DNA of 64,000 nucleotides from Paludibacteraceae bacterium (GTDB lineage Bacteria > Bacteroidota > Bacteroidia > Bacteroidales > Paludibacteraceae), in contig JAFZKQ010000015.1 of NCBI GenBank assembly GCA_017553575.1, positions 1-64,000 on the forward strand. Direction: 5' to 3'. The translations under genes and the position numbers were made by a program. Under the pieces are notes generated by a model. The model was not told the DNA's origin. It saw nothing but the letters and a program-made list of their open reading frames with translations, and ran no database searches. Positions 1-10,821 of this stretch are shown here, piece after piece; the stretch's first letter is position 1, and every line of letters starts with the position of its first letter.

Positions 1-195
1 ACACCAAGGTCTCACTGACCCACATAGTTCTGTTTTTTTTTGCAAAATGGGGTATTCTATATTAACCTTACAAATATAACGACAAAATGGCTTTAGACAA
101 AAAAAGAAAAGATTTAGGCAGGCATGATTCATGCGATGTCACATTCCGAATGTCAAAAATCGGAAGAAATTCCTTTTTCAGTCATCTTTTTTTCT

Positions 196-203
196 TATAT
201 TTG
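196..203 (+). promoter_or_regulatory. gyrB promoter, -7 element
   Basis: TATATTTG matches the Bacteroidota -7 consensus TAnnTTTG exactly and lies 46 bases before the gyrB start. No clear TTTG -33 element is visible at the expected spacing. The rest of bases 1-249 is AT-rich and shows no gene I would defend; the preceding gene is not in the window. Confidence 0.6.
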
Positions 204-243
204 CTAGTTGAAAATAGGCATTTGACCTCAAAAACAAAATTAA

Positions 244-2196
<1,953 letters not shown>

Positions 2197-2230
2197 GGAA
2201 ACTTTTTAATAAAACCTAAGAGGGAGCCTA

Positions 2231-2322
2231 TAGCAAGAGTCCTCGACTCAAGCTACCCCAAAGAAAAAGCCGTTTTAGATTGGTTATGGATTTCAATCCA
2301 AAATCTCTTCTAAAACGGCTTT
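2231..2322 (+). terminator. tandem hairpins after gyrB
   Basis: Two stems follow gyrB. The first pairs 2231-2241 with 2245-2255 (4 bp, an A-A internal loop, 5 bp, CTC loop). The second has perfect 14-nt arms at 2266-2279 and 2309-2322 (AAAGCCGTTTTAGA and its complement) around a 29-nt loop that can partly pair inside. Only a short T-rich stretch follows, so intrinsic termination is likely but not certain. Confidence 0.6.
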
Positions 2323-2548
2323 ATTTCCAACAAGGCCACACTCGAAACAGTCCAAACTTCTACTTTTTTGCATTTACCATGGCTGGAATCTTCTATGGTA
2401 GAAGACGAGCTGCCCGAACAGTTCTCCTATTTTGCCCAAAGGATTGTCGAATGACAAGTCGCCCGACGTCAACCAAACAAAATAAAAACGCCGCCACCAC
2501 ATCCGTCAAAAAAACGTTTCTCGTAAGGGCATAATCAAGATAATTTTC
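2323..2548. other. intergenic stretch, no gene seen
   Basis: Between the gyrB hairpins and the fumarase promoter I see no open frame with family resemblance, no RNA gene and no repeat. A short open frame (2280-2534) overlaps the terminator arm and has low-complexity, shadow-like sequence. Confidence 0.4.
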
Positions 2549-2556
2549 TAAATTTG
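2549..2556 (+). promoter_or_regulatory. fumarase promoter, -7 element
   Basis: TAAATTTG is an exact TAnnTTTG match 73 bases before the fumarase ATG. It implies a leader of about 65 nt. The -33 element is not obvious. Confidence 0.55.
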
Positions 2557-2629
2557 CGAGAGTTGCTGCCCTATGGCGGCTTTTCACTTGTTAATTCGTA
2601 ATTAATTTATTTATAAACAAAAAAGTATT

Positions 2630-4279
2630 ATGGCTACACCAGAGTTTAAGTATGCCCCTATGTTCCAAACGGGCAAGGACGACACGGAATACTACTTGCT
2701 GAGCAAAGAAGGCATCAGTGTAGGGAATTTCGAAGGTCACGAAATCATCAAGGTTTCAAAAGAAGCCCTCACCCTACTTTCCCAACAAGCATTCCATGAC
2801 GTGGAGTTTATGCTCCGTCGCTCACACAACGAACAAGTGGCTGCCATTCTGAAAGATCCAGAAGCATCCGAAAACGACAAATACGTGGCACTCCAATTCC
2901 TCCGCAACGCAGAGGTGGCATGCAAAGGCATCCTTCCTTTCTGCCAAGACACTGGTACGGCCATCATCCACGGTGAAAAGGGACAACAAGTATGGACTGG
3001 CTTCGAAGATGAAGAGGCTTTGTCTAAGGGTGTCTTCAACACATTCACGCAAGACAACCTCCGTTACTCCCAAAACGCTCCGTTGAACATGTACGACGAG
3101 GTGAACACACGTTGTAACTTGCCTGCTCAAATCGACATCGAGGCAGTGGAAGGTGCAGAATACCGTTTCATCATGGTTGCAAAAGGTGGAGGTTCCGCCA
3201 ACAAGACCTACTTCTACCCAATGACCAAGGCAACCATCCAAAACGAGGGCACATTGCTTCCTTTCCTTGTAGAGAAGATGAAGAGCCTCGGAACAGCCGC
3301 TTGTCCTCCTTACCATATTGCATTCGTCATCGGTGGTACTTCTGCCGAGAAAAACTTGCTCACGGTTAAGTTGGCTTCCATCAAATACTACGACAACTTG
3401 CCAACGACAGGCGACGAGACAGGCCGCGCATTCCGCGACATCGACTTGGAGAACAAGCTACTCAAAGAGGCGCACAAGATTGGTTTGGGTGCACAATTCG
3501 GCGGAAAGGCTTTGGCCCACGACATCCGCGTCATCCGTTTGCCTCGCCACGGCGCATCTTGCCCTATCGGCATGGGTGTCAGCTGCTCGGCAGACCGTAA
3601 CATCAAGGCAAAAATCAACAAGGACGGTATCTGGATCGAGAAGATGGATTCTAACCCAAGCGAGTTGATTCCTGCTGAATATTGCAAAGCTGGAGAAGGC
3701 AGCAACAGCGTTGTCATCGACCTTGACAAGGGCATCGACGCTGTACGCAAAGAGTTGACCAAATATCCTGTCAGCACACGCATCAACCTCAAAGGAACCA
3801 TCATCGTGGCACGTGACATCGCACATGCTAAGTTGAAAGCCCGCTTGGACGCTGGCGAGGACATGCCTGAATACTTCAAGAAATACCCTGTGCTCTACGC
3901 TGGTCCAGCAAAGACGCCAGAAGGCTACCCTTGCGGTTCTATGGGTCCTACCACAGCCAACCGTATGGATCCATACGTTGACGAGTTCCAATCAAAGGGT
4001 GCATCATTAGTCATGATCGCCAAAGGAAACCGCTCCGACGTGGTTACGGAAGCCTGCAAGAAGCACGGTGGTTTCTACCTCGGTACCATCGGAGGTGTTG
4101 CCGCTGTTCTCTCACAAAGCTCCATCAAGAGCATCGAATGCGTGGAATACCCAGAATTGGGCATGGAGGCTATTTGGAAGATCTCCGTGGAGGACTTCCC
4201 TGCATTCATCCTCGTAGACGATAAGGGCAACGACTTCTTCAAGCAATTGAAGCCTTGGTGCCCAAGCTGCAAGAAATAA
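2630..4279 (+). CDS. class I fumarate hydratase (4Fe-4S)
   Basis: Interconverts fumarate and malate in the cytoplasm. In Bacteroidota it serves the reductive branch that makes succinate. The 549 residues are the usual length of the fused class I enzyme, with alpha (N-terminal) and beta (C-terminal) halves in one chain. Visible motifs are PFCQDTGT with Cys105 as a likely cluster ligand, [14 protein letters not shown] and [11 protein letters not shown] with two further candidate ligands, and the beta-domain block [20 protein letters not shown] followed by GNRSDVV. The enzyme is oxygen-labile in known members, which fits an anaerobe. Own promoter and own terminator, so probably a single-gene unit. 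Fumarase is favoured over tartrate dehydratase because the chain is not split. Confidence 0.94.
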   Translation: MATPEFKYAPMFQTGKDDTEYYLLSKEGISVGNFEGHEIIKVSKEALTLLSQQAFHDVEFMLRRSHNEQVAAILKDPEASENDKYVALQFLRNAEVACKGILPFCQDTGTAIIHGEKGQQVWTGFEDEEALSKGVFNTFTQDNLRYSQNAPLNMYDEVNTRCNLPAQIDIEAVEGAEYRFIMVAKGGGSANKTYFYPMTKATIQNEGTLLPFLVEKMKSLGTAACPPYHIAFVIGGTSAEKNLLTVKLASIKYYDNLPTTGDETGRAFRDIDLENKLLKEAHKIGLGAQFGGKALAHDIRVIRLPRHGASCPIGMGVSCSADRNIKAKINKDGIWIEKMDSNPSELIPAEYCKAGEGSNSVVIDLDKGIDAVRKELTKYPVSTRINLKGTIIVARDIAHAKLKARLDAGEDMPEYFKKYPVLYAGPAKTPEGYPCGSMGPTTANRMDPYVDEFQSKGASLVMIAKGNRSDVVTEACKKHGGFYLGTIGGVAAVLSQSSIKSIECVEYPELGMEAIWKISVEDFPAFILVDDKGNDFFKQLKPWCPSCKK

Positions 4280-4291
4280 TCACAGAACTAT

Positions 4292-4331
4292 AAAATCCAA
4301 GCGATGTGCCTTAGGACGTCGCTTGGATTTT
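4292..4331 (+). terminator. terminator after fumarase
   Basis: Perfect 13-nt arms at 4292-4304 (AAAATCCAAGCGA) and 4319-4331 enclose a 14-nt loop and run into TTTTCTT. Confidence 0.85.
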
Positions 4332-4450
4332 CTTCATTTTCAACTGAAGAAAACTCGAACTGAAATTTATAACCGACTGAAAACAAAGACTCAAAACAAA
4401 CTAAATAGTAATCAAGACAAAAGCTAATTGCTTTTCTAAAACGAACAATC

Positions 4451-6568
4451 ATGACCAAAACTTTACGGAACTCACTTTGTGGACTCTTGGGACTTTTCTC
4501 CATAGGGTCAAGCCTTGCCGCCGAGAAATATGAAGCGGAAGAGGCAATACTGGACAACTGCGCCAAAGCGACAGCGACGTCCGCATCAGGCGGGGCGTAT
4601 GTCAAGATGCAATCGGGAAACATGACGTTCAATGTCAAGGCCGAAGAGGCCGGCACCTACGACGTCACCTTCTTCTATTCCCAGACCTATGGCGACACAA
4701 AGACACAAAACATAGTCGTCAACGGCACCTCAGCAGGAAGCGTAACCTTCCCGAAGACCGAGGCTGCCACAGAATTCATCGGCTTATCAGGCACTTTCAA
4801 ACTTCAGCCAGGCGACAACGAATTCAGCATCACCAACTCTTGGGGATGGGTTGACATTGACTACATCACGGTCGAGAAGCATCAATTCTCAGCCTTCGAA
4901 ATCGACAAAACATTGGTGACCCCCAACCCTATCGAGTCGGCAGTGGAACTCTATCAATTCCTTTCCGACAACTTCGGCAAGAAGACCATCAGCGGTGTCA
5001 TGACAAACGCCATCGTCGGTGTCAATAAATTGGAAGACCAAGAGGAGATTAAATTCATCACCGACGCTTCAGGCAAAGCACCTGCGCTCATCGGCTTCGA
5101 CTTTCTACACTCCACAGGCAAAAGTTCAGACACCAACTCATGGCACCAGAGCTACTCGTCCAACACCCTCACGTTAGGCGCACAACTTTGGAAGAAGGGC
5201 GGTATACCAGCCTACTGTTGGCACTGGAAAGACCCTCGCAAAAACGACGAGGCTTTCTACAACCCAGGCAGTGGTACTCCTTCGACAGACTTCGACTTCA
5301 CACAAGGCTTCAAGGCTGGAACAACAGAATGGGACACGACAAGCAGCACCTACGCTGCCCTCATCAACGACATCGACATTGTCTCCCTACAACTAAAGAC
5401 CTTGCAATGCAAAGGCACCGCCGTGCTTTGGAGACCACTCCACGAGGCTAGTGGTGGCTGGTTCTGGTGGGGTTCGAAAGGAGCCAAGAGCTATCTGGCT
5501 CTCTATAAACTCGTCTTCGACCGAATGGTTAAGGTGAACGGAGTACGGAACGCCATATGGGTATGGAACACAGACGGTAGCGACAAAGATTGGTATCCGG
5601 GTGACGAATATGTGGACATCATCGCCAGAGACTTCTACTACTACCCAAGAGAGACGAACCACGCCTCCCTCATCGGTGAATTCGAGAAGTTGAAGAACGC
5701 TTTCGGAAACAAGAAGATCATCACTTTGGCAGAGAACGGTTCCACACCTTACCCTTCCGAGATGTTCGCCGACGGAGCACCTTGGTCCTACTCCATGGCT
5801 TGGTATGGTGACTATGCCATGCCAAGTGGAGGTTATGACGACAATACGGCTGAGGCTTGGGACAAAATCATGAACAGCGAATACAACCTTTCCCTAAGCG
5901 AAATGCCAGGGTGGAAATCGGCCGCACCTGAAGATTGCGGCATACCCGATCCCTGCAAAAGCGACGGTTCCATCTATGAGGCCGAATGCGCCGACGATGT
6001 AAACGCAAGCATCGAGAAGGTTAAGTGTCGGTCAGGAAACGGTGTCAACCTCCAAAACAACACCGACTACATCAAATTCAACATTGAGAAGAGTGAAGGC
6101 ACCTACCGACTTTTCGTAGGCTATGCCCTCAACTACTCGGGAGGGAAAGTCGTAACCTGTGCAGTCAACGGCGAGAAGAAAGACATCGCCTTGGGTACAG
6201 AAGATGACGAAGTAGGCTCTTGCGGAGAGGTGGAAGTAGGAACATTCACACTGAAAAACGGAGAAAACCTCATCGAGATCACCCCTAACTGGACGTGGGC
6301 CGTCATCGACTACATACACCTAGTAGAGACCGGCAACACTGCAACGGAAGCGATCCAAGCAGAGGAGATCTCCATTCATGGAGCTACCGGAAGCGAGGAC
6401 ATCATCCTCCAAGGAGCGGCAGGCAAAAAGGTCTCCATCGTAGAGGCAACTGGTCGCATCATCGATGAATTTGTGGCAGAAGAAGAGAGCGTTCTCTCCA
6501 CAAAAAACTGGAGCAAAGGCATCTATCTCATCAAGGTGGAGAATCAGGTGTTCAAAATCATCCGATAA
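4451..6568 (+). CDS. secreted GH26 endo-beta-mannanase, two CBMs, T9SS tail
   Basis: Predicted to cut beta-1,4-mannan backbones outside the cell. Order of parts in 705 residues: signal peptide (1-24, ending SLAA); a CBM35-like beta-sandwich (about 25-142); a GH26 TIM-barrel (about 150-495); a second CBM35-like module (about 512-630); and a C-terminal sorting domain (about 645-705, ending GIYLIKVENQVFKIIR). The acid/base is Glu332 in WRPLHEASGG and the nucleophile Glu428 in ITLAENGS, both standard GH26 signatures; ISGVMT opens the barrel. The tail fits T9SS type A cargo, so the enzyme is probably anchored to the surface or released by that route. It heads a same-strand run with sugar uptake and kinase genes, although a terminator lies directly behind it. 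Mannanase is the commonest GH26 activity; glucanase or xylanase cannot be excluded. Confidence 0.9.
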   Translation: MTKTLRNSLCGLLGLFSIGSSLAAEKYEAEEAILDNCAKATATSASGGAYVKMQSGNMTFNVKAEEAGTYDVTFFYSQTYGDTKTQNIVVNGTSAGSVTFPKTEAATEFIGLSGTFKLQPGDNEFSITNSWGWVDIDYITVEKHQFSAFEIDKTLVTPNPIESAVELYQFLSDNFGKKTISGVMTNAIVGVNKLEDQEEIKFITDASGKAPALIGFDFLHSTGKSSDTNSWHQSYSSNTLTLGAQLWKKGGIPAYCWHWKDPRKNDEAFYNPGSGTPSTDFDFTQGFKAGTTEWDTTSSTYAALINDIDIVSLQLKTLQCKGTAVLWRPLHEASGGWFWWGSKGAKSYLALYKLVFDRMVKVNGVRNAIWVWNTDGSDKDWYPGDEYVDIIARDFYYYPRETNHASLIGEFEKLKNAFGNKKIITLAENGSTPYPSEMFADGAPWSYSMAWYGDYAMPSGGYDDNTAEAWDKIMNSEYNLSLSEMPGWKSAAPEDCGIPDPCKSDGSIYEAECADDVNASIEKVKCRSGNGVNLQNNTDYIKFNIEKSEGTYRLFVGYALNYSGGKVVTCAVNGEKKDIALGTEDDEVGSCGEVEVGTFTLKNGENLIEITPNWTWAVIDYIHLVETGNTATEAIQAEEISIHGATGSEDIILQGAAGKKVSIVEATGRIIDEFVAEEESVLSTKNWSKGIYLIKVENQVFKIIR

Positions 6569-6582
6569 AAAATTGGCATCAC

Positions 6583-6615
6583 ATAGGGAGAGATTAAAAA
6601 CTCTCCCTATCTTTG
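6583..6615 (+). terminator. terminator after GH26 with embedded -7 promoter element
   Basis: Perfect 10-nt arms at 6583-6592 (ATAGGGAGAG) and 6601-6610 with an 8-nt A-rich loop. The right arm reads straight into TATCTTTG (6608-6615), an exact -7 consensus for the next gene, in place of a U-tract. Terminator and promoter therefore share bases. Confidence 0.55.
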
Positions 6616-6643
6616 TCTATAGATAACCTTCTATACAGAGATC

Positions 6644-7159
6644 ATGAGCAAAAGAAAAATAGGCATATTACTACTGCTGACTGCCGCTTGCATGTTCAAC
6701 ACATACGGCGGATCAAAAAAATCCAAGAAGAGTAAAGTTCAGGAGGAAGTTCCTACCGTGGTCGAAGCTGCCGATTCCATCAGCAAACCGTTCGACTATA
6801 TCCTCGTCGACCGAAGAGGCGGTGGCGACAAACTTTTCGCCCTTACCCCTAACGGCAACGATAGTTTGGATGCGGAATTTGCACGTTACAGATTCCGGGA
6901 CACCACCTTCACCATCAACCTGAGCAAGAGTGAATTAGGCGACACCTTAAGCAACCTTTTGAGCGGCATCCTCTCTGGAGAACAAAACATCATCAAAAGA
7001 GACAGCGTATACGATGCAAAGGGCTTTATGGTAGGCACTTGGATGAAATGCCACGCTGTAAAAGACACGGTTAAGACCCTCATCACCGAGGAGAAAGCCA
7101 AAGAGGCCATCACGGAAGTTGAACGCTTCATCGAAACCAAAATAGAAGCTAACAAATGA
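6644..7159 (+). CDS. exported protein of unknown function
   Basis: I do not recognise this 171-residue family. It starts with a short positive stretch and a hydrophobic segment (about residues 4-16). Cys16 sits in LTAAC, a poor lipobox because position -3 is Thr, so either a lipoprotein or an ordinary exported protein is possible. A Lys/Ser-rich linker (GGSKKSKKSK) follows, and then a globular part without Cys or obvious motifs, ending in a charged helix. The stop codon overlaps the ATG of the DUF4380 gene (ATGA), so the two are translationally coupled and probably work together. The shared context with a mannanase and sugar uptake suggests an envelope role in sugar handling; that is inference only. 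Confidence 0.6.
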   Translation: MSKRKIGILLLLTAACMFNTYGGSKKSKKSKVQEEVPTVVEAADSISKPFDYILVDRRGGGDKLFALTPNGNDSLDAEFARYRFRDTTFTINLSKSELGDTLSNLLSGILSGEQNIIKRDSVYDAKGFMVGTWMKCHAVKDTVKTLITEEKAKEAITEVERFIETKIEANK

Positions 7160-8094
7160 TCGAGCTATCATACAAAAAGATCAAACTGACCATCCTGCCG
7201 GATGTCGGAGGAAGAATCGTCTCCCTTCAATATGACGGCAGCGAGAACCTGTTGGAGAGCGACGCCAACCAATGGGACGAGAAAGAACGTCCCCAAGCCT
7301 CCCCCTTCAACTTGGATTTCAAGGCTTACAATGGACATGAAGTCTGGATTGGTCCGCAAAGCCAATGGTGGAAGCACCAAGACTTGAACCTGGAGAAAAA
7401 AGTGTCCGACCTCTTTTGGCCACCAGACCCATACATCAGCTACGGCAACTTCACGGTCGAACGTCCTCAAGAGAACCAACTGATCCTGACAGGACCAGAG
7501 AGCCCGATTAGTGGTATTCGTTTTACGAAAACCATCACCATTACCGAGCAAGAGGAGGTCCTGATCGAGGCCAAGGCAACCAATATCCGGAAAGAACCCG
7601 TGGCTTGGGATCTCTGGATGGTGACACGCGTCAACGGACACAACCTCAATTTCGTACCAGCCGAGGCAAACAAGGTGGAGGTTTCCGAACCCACCCACCC
7701 TTACCAAGGATATGCGACTTACAAGATCGAGAATGGCTACTTCTCCTTCACCCCTTTGTTGAAAGACAAAGAGCATGAAGAGTGTACAGCTAAAGCCTTC
7801 ATCACCCCGAGTCGCCCCTTCATGGCTTCCCTATCAGGCAAGCACTTGTTGACCATTCGATTTGCCCACCACGACCCGGCAAGCATCCATCCCGAGCAAA
7901 GAGAGGTGGAGGTTTACAGCTTCGCGACAGACAAAAAAGAGACCTCACTCTTGGAGATGGAATACCACGCTCCTTATGAGACCATTCCGCCAGGAGGCTC
8001 CATCCAAACATCAGAGACTTGGAACATCCACCGTTTCGAAAGAGAGGTGACGAAGAAGGAGGTCATAGACTATCTCGAAAAGGAAGAGAAGTAG
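7156..8094 (+). CDS. DUF4380 family protein (mutarotase-like fold)
   Basis: The 312-residue protein begins IELSYKKIKLTILPDVGGRI, the typical opening of DUF4380, a family related to the galactose-mutarotase beta-sandwich. Other blocks that fit are GHEVWIGPQSQWW (about residues 60-72), ITEQEEVLIEAKATN (about 130-145) and a C-terminal PPGGSIQTSETW segment common in aldose-epimerase folds. No signal peptide is visible, so it probably stays in the cytoplasm. It overlaps the preceding gene by 4 bases. Activity is not established for the family; sugar binding or anomer interconversion is an inference from the fold and from neighbours (mannanase, permease, sugar kinase). Confidence 0.7.
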   Translation: MIELSYKKIKLTILPDVGGRIVSLQYDGSENLLESDANQWDEKERPQASPFNLDFKAYNGHEVWIGPQSQWWKHQDLNLEKKVSDLFWPPDPYISYGNFTVERPQENQLILTGPESPISGIRFTKTITITEQEEVLIEAKATNIRKEPVAWDLWMVTRVNGHNLNFVPAEANKVEVSEPTHPYQGYATYKIENGYFSFTPLLKDKEHEECTAKAFITPSRPFMASLSGKHLLTIRFAHHDPASIHPEQREVEVYSFATDKKETSLLEMEYHAPYETIPPGGSIQTSETWNIHRFEREVTKKEVIDYLEKEEK

Positions 8095-8101
8095 TAGGCG
8101 A

Positions 8102-8118
8102 AATGACAGCTTGTCATT
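8102..8118 (+). other. small hairpin after DUF4380 gene
   Basis: AATGACA (8102-8108) and TGTCATT (8112-8118) form a 7-bp stem with a 3-nt loop. No U-tract follows, so this may be only a weak transcription stop. The remaining bases up to 8325 hold no gene I can support. Confidence 0.35.
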
Positions 8119-8325
8119 CCCAGATTGTGCAACGAGAATCAGTCACAAAACACAATAGAGACTTAACCGTTTCCCCACGCCAAAGCAAGGGGCCATTCGT
8201 TGTGCCGTTCATTCAAGACGGGAAAGGCAAGAAGAAAAGAGCGCTCAATAGGGAATGGAATTAAAATTAAACAGTCTCTACAGGTGAATTTACAAAGCGC
8301 ACCTACATTTTTAGTAAAAAAGAAC

Positions 8326-8333
8326 TACTTTTG
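8326..8333 (+). promoter_or_regulatory. TonB receptor promoter, -7 element
   Basis: TACTTTTG matches TAnnTTTG exactly, 43 bases before the ATG at 8377. Because it lies inside the longest open frame (which could start at 8200), it supports the downstream start. Confidence 0.6.
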
Positions 8334-8376
8334 TATAAAACATAAAAAACAAAAAACGTCTACAAAGGACAAGGCA

Positions 8377-10797
8377 ATGGCACACAAGTTCACCGTACTT
8401 TTTTCAATGTTTCTTTTGGTTCTATGCAACAGCATGGAAGCCAAAAACATTTGGGTGACAGGTGACGTCATCGACCCTCAGGGTTCCCCCATGGAATTCG
8501 TGACTGTGATTGCCGTCGGGACAACCAACGGAGCCAACTCCGATAGCAACGGGAAATTCAAATTCCAAACCACAACCGACCGAGACAGCATCACCCTGAA
8601 ATTCTCCTATGTAGGATACATTACCAAAGAGGTATCAATACCGGCCAACAAAGACACCCTGCACATCCGCCAGAGGATGACGGAAGACAGCCAAGTAATG
8701 GAAGGCATCGAAGTCGTCGAGTTTGTCAAGCAAAAGAACTCTGTACAGACGTTGGATGTGGAAGGGCTAAAAGTGATGCCGAACGCCTCCGGTTCCGCCA
8801 TCGAGGCTCTAATCACCAGTCTACCGGGAGTCAGTTCCAACAATGAGCTCAGTTCACAATACTCCGTCAGAGGAGGAAACTACGACGAGAACATCGTCTA
8901 CGTCAATGACATTGAGGTGTATCGCCCCATGCTCATCCGTGCCGGACAACAAGAGGGACTCAGTTTCGTCAATCCAGACATGGTGGACGAGGTGAAATTC
9001 TCCTCGGGTGGATTCAGTGCCCAATACGGAGACAAAATGTCGTCCGTACTTGACATCCGCTACAAGAAGCCAACCCAATTCGAAGGGTCCGTAGCCGCCA
9101 GCCTCTTAGGAGCCTCCGCCTACATCGGTTCCTCCAGCAAGAAGTTCACGCAAGTCCACGGCATACGATACAAGACTTCCGCCTATCTCTTAGGCTCATT
9201 GGAGACAGAAGGCGAGTACGATCCGAATTTCTTCGACTACCAAACGTACATGACCTACGCCTTTACGCCTAAAGTCGAACTCTCTTTCCTCGGAAACTTC
9301 TCACGGAACGACTATCAGTTCCAACCAAGCAGCCGAGAGACCTCTTTCGGAACCATGACCAACATGAAATCGTTCGTCGTCTATTTCGACGGTCAGGAGA
9401 AAGACCTTTTCCAAACGCTTTTCGGTGCGTTGACACTCAATTATAGTCCTTCCAAAAACACCACGTTGGGCTTGATGGCCGCCTCCTTCAACACTTCGGA
9501 AAAGGAGACCTACGACATTGCCGGAGAGTACCGACTCGGCGACGTGGACGGAAGCAACACAACCACCACCAACCTCAGCGACGGCATCGGCAAATACCAA
9601 GAACACGCCAGAAACTATCTGGATGCCACCGTGACAAGCCTAACGCAGTTGGGAAGCTACAAATTCCTCTCCAACACCCTCAAATGGGGATTGACCTACC
9701 AACAGGAGGTCTTGAACGAGAAAGTGAACGAGTGGGAAATGCGAGATTCGGCAGGCTACTCCATCCCTACCCACGCAGACTATTTAGCACTCTACTACAA
9801 CACCAACGCAGAGAACGACCTGACAACCAACCGGTTCTTAGGCTATCTGCAAAACACCTACGAGAAAAAGACCTCCATCGGAAAGATTTCTCTCACAGGA
9901 GGTGTACGGGCCAACTACTGGGACTTCAACGAAGAGTTGCTGATCAGTCCACGTGCCTCCATCGCTTGGTTCCCGAACTGGGAGAAGAATTTCGGATTTC
10001 GATTGGCCACGGGACTCTATTACCAAGCCCCATTCTACAAAGAGATCCGAGACACCGTGACGAGCGAGAACGGCAACACAGAGGTCAGGCTGAACAAGAA
10101 CATAAAAGCACAACGCTCCTTCCAAATCCTGTTAGGAAGCGACTACTACTTCCGTTCGTGGAACAGGCCGTTCAAATTCACCGCCGAGGTCTACTACAAA
10201 TATCTGGACAGAATCAACCCTTATAGCGTAGACAACGTGAGAATCGTCTACGTCGGAGATAACTGTGCCGACGGTTACGCGGCCGGCATCGACATGAAGC
10301 TATTCGGAGAGTTCGTGCCCGGCACCGATTCCTGGATATCCCTCTCCCTCATGCAAACAGAGGAAGACATCTATGGAGACGGGAAAGGGAAGATCGCCCG
10401 TCCGACCGACCAACGCTACAACATCTCCTTCTTCTTCCAGGACTATATCCCCGGCTACTCAAGGTTGAAATTCAACCTGAAATTAGCGTGGGCAGACGGC
10501 CTTCCATTCGCACCGCCACACAGCCAACGTGCGGACTACGAATTCAGGACGCCCGACTATCGACGGGTGGACATCGGAGCCATCTACTCCTTGGAGAAAA
10601 ACAAGGACAAACTGTTCGAGAAGAGAGTTCTCTCTTGGGCAGAAAGGATCTCATTCAACGCCGAAGTGTTCAACCTCCTCGACATACGGAACGTCAACTC
10701 CTACTATTGGGTGACCGACGTCTCCAACATGCAGTATGCCGTACCGAACTATCTGACAGGAAGAAGGTTGAACTTCAAGATACAGATCGATTTTTAA
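8377..10797 (+). CDS. TonB-dependent receptor with CarboxypepD-like N-terminus
   Basis: Outer-membrane 22-strand-type transporter driven by TonB. The start at 8377 gives 806 residues and a clean signal peptide (MAHKFTVLFSMFLLVLCNSMEA). A start at 8200 would bury it 59 residues in and would put the promoter inside the gene. Parts: CarboxypepD regulatory-like domain (about 25-105, with the GxxSDSNGKF pattern); plug (about 125-250, with IEALITSLPGVSSN, SVRGGNYDENIVYVND and GGFSAQYGDKMSSVLDI); a beta-barrel; and a terminal Phe (QIDF). No SusD gene is adjacent, so this is not a standard SusC/D pair. The neighbouring mannanase, permease and kinase suggest an oligosaccharide ligand (inference). Spacing to the permease gene is only 24 bases. 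Confidence 0.88.
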   Translation: MAHKFTVLFSMFLLVLCNSMEAKNIWVTGDVIDPQGSPMEFVTVIAVGTTNGANSDSNGKFKFQTTTDRDSITLKFSYVGYITKEVSIPANKDTLHIRQRMTEDSQVMEGIEVVEFVKQKNSVQTLDVEGLKVMPNASGSAIEALITSLPGVSSNNELSSQYSVRGGNYDENIVYVNDIEVYRPMLIRAGQQEGLSFVNPDMVDEVKFSSGGFSAQYGDKMSSVLDIRYKKPTQFEGSVAASLLGASAYIGSSSKKFTQVHGIRYKTSAYLLGSLETEGEYDPNFFDYQTYMTYAFTPKVELSFLGNFSRNDYQFQPSSRETSFGTMTNMKSFVVYFDGQEKDLFQTLFGALTLNYSPSKNTTLGLMAASFNTSEKETYDIAGEYRLGDVDGSNTTTTNLSDGIGKYQEHARNYLDATVTSLTQLGSYKFLSNTLKWGLTYQQEVLNEKVNEWEMRDSAGYSIPTHADYLALYYNTNAENDLTTNRFLGYLQNTYEKKTSIGKISLTGGVRANYWDFNEELLISPRASIAWFPNWEKNFGFRLATGLYYQAPFYKEIRDTVTSENGNTEVRLNKNIKAQRSFQILLGSDYYFRSWNRPFKFTAEVYYKYLDRINPYSVDNVRIVYVGDNCADGYAAGIDMKLFGEFVPGTDSWISLSLMQTEEDIYGDGKGKIARPTDQRYNISFFFQDYIPGYSRLKFNLKLAWADGLPFAPPHSQRADYEFRTPDYRRVDIGAIYSLEKNKDKLFEKRVLSWAERISFNAEVFNLLDIRNVNSYYWVTDVSNMQYAVPNYLTGRRLNFKIQIDF

Positions 10798-10821
10798 GAA
10801 GAAAAGTTTAAAAGACACAAT

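Noticed and set aside
2221-2260. tRNA-like fold after gyrB
   Set aside because: Only a single nested hairpin is present; there is no T-arm sequence, anticodon arm or acceptor stem of proper length.
2280-2534. Open frame of 84 codons after gyrB
   Set aside because: Begins inside the terminator loop and continues through its right arm; no protein-like conservation pattern is visible.
8200-8376. N-terminal extension of the TonB receptor
   Set aside because: Contains the receptor's own -7 promoter element and would place the signal peptide 59 residues inside the protein.
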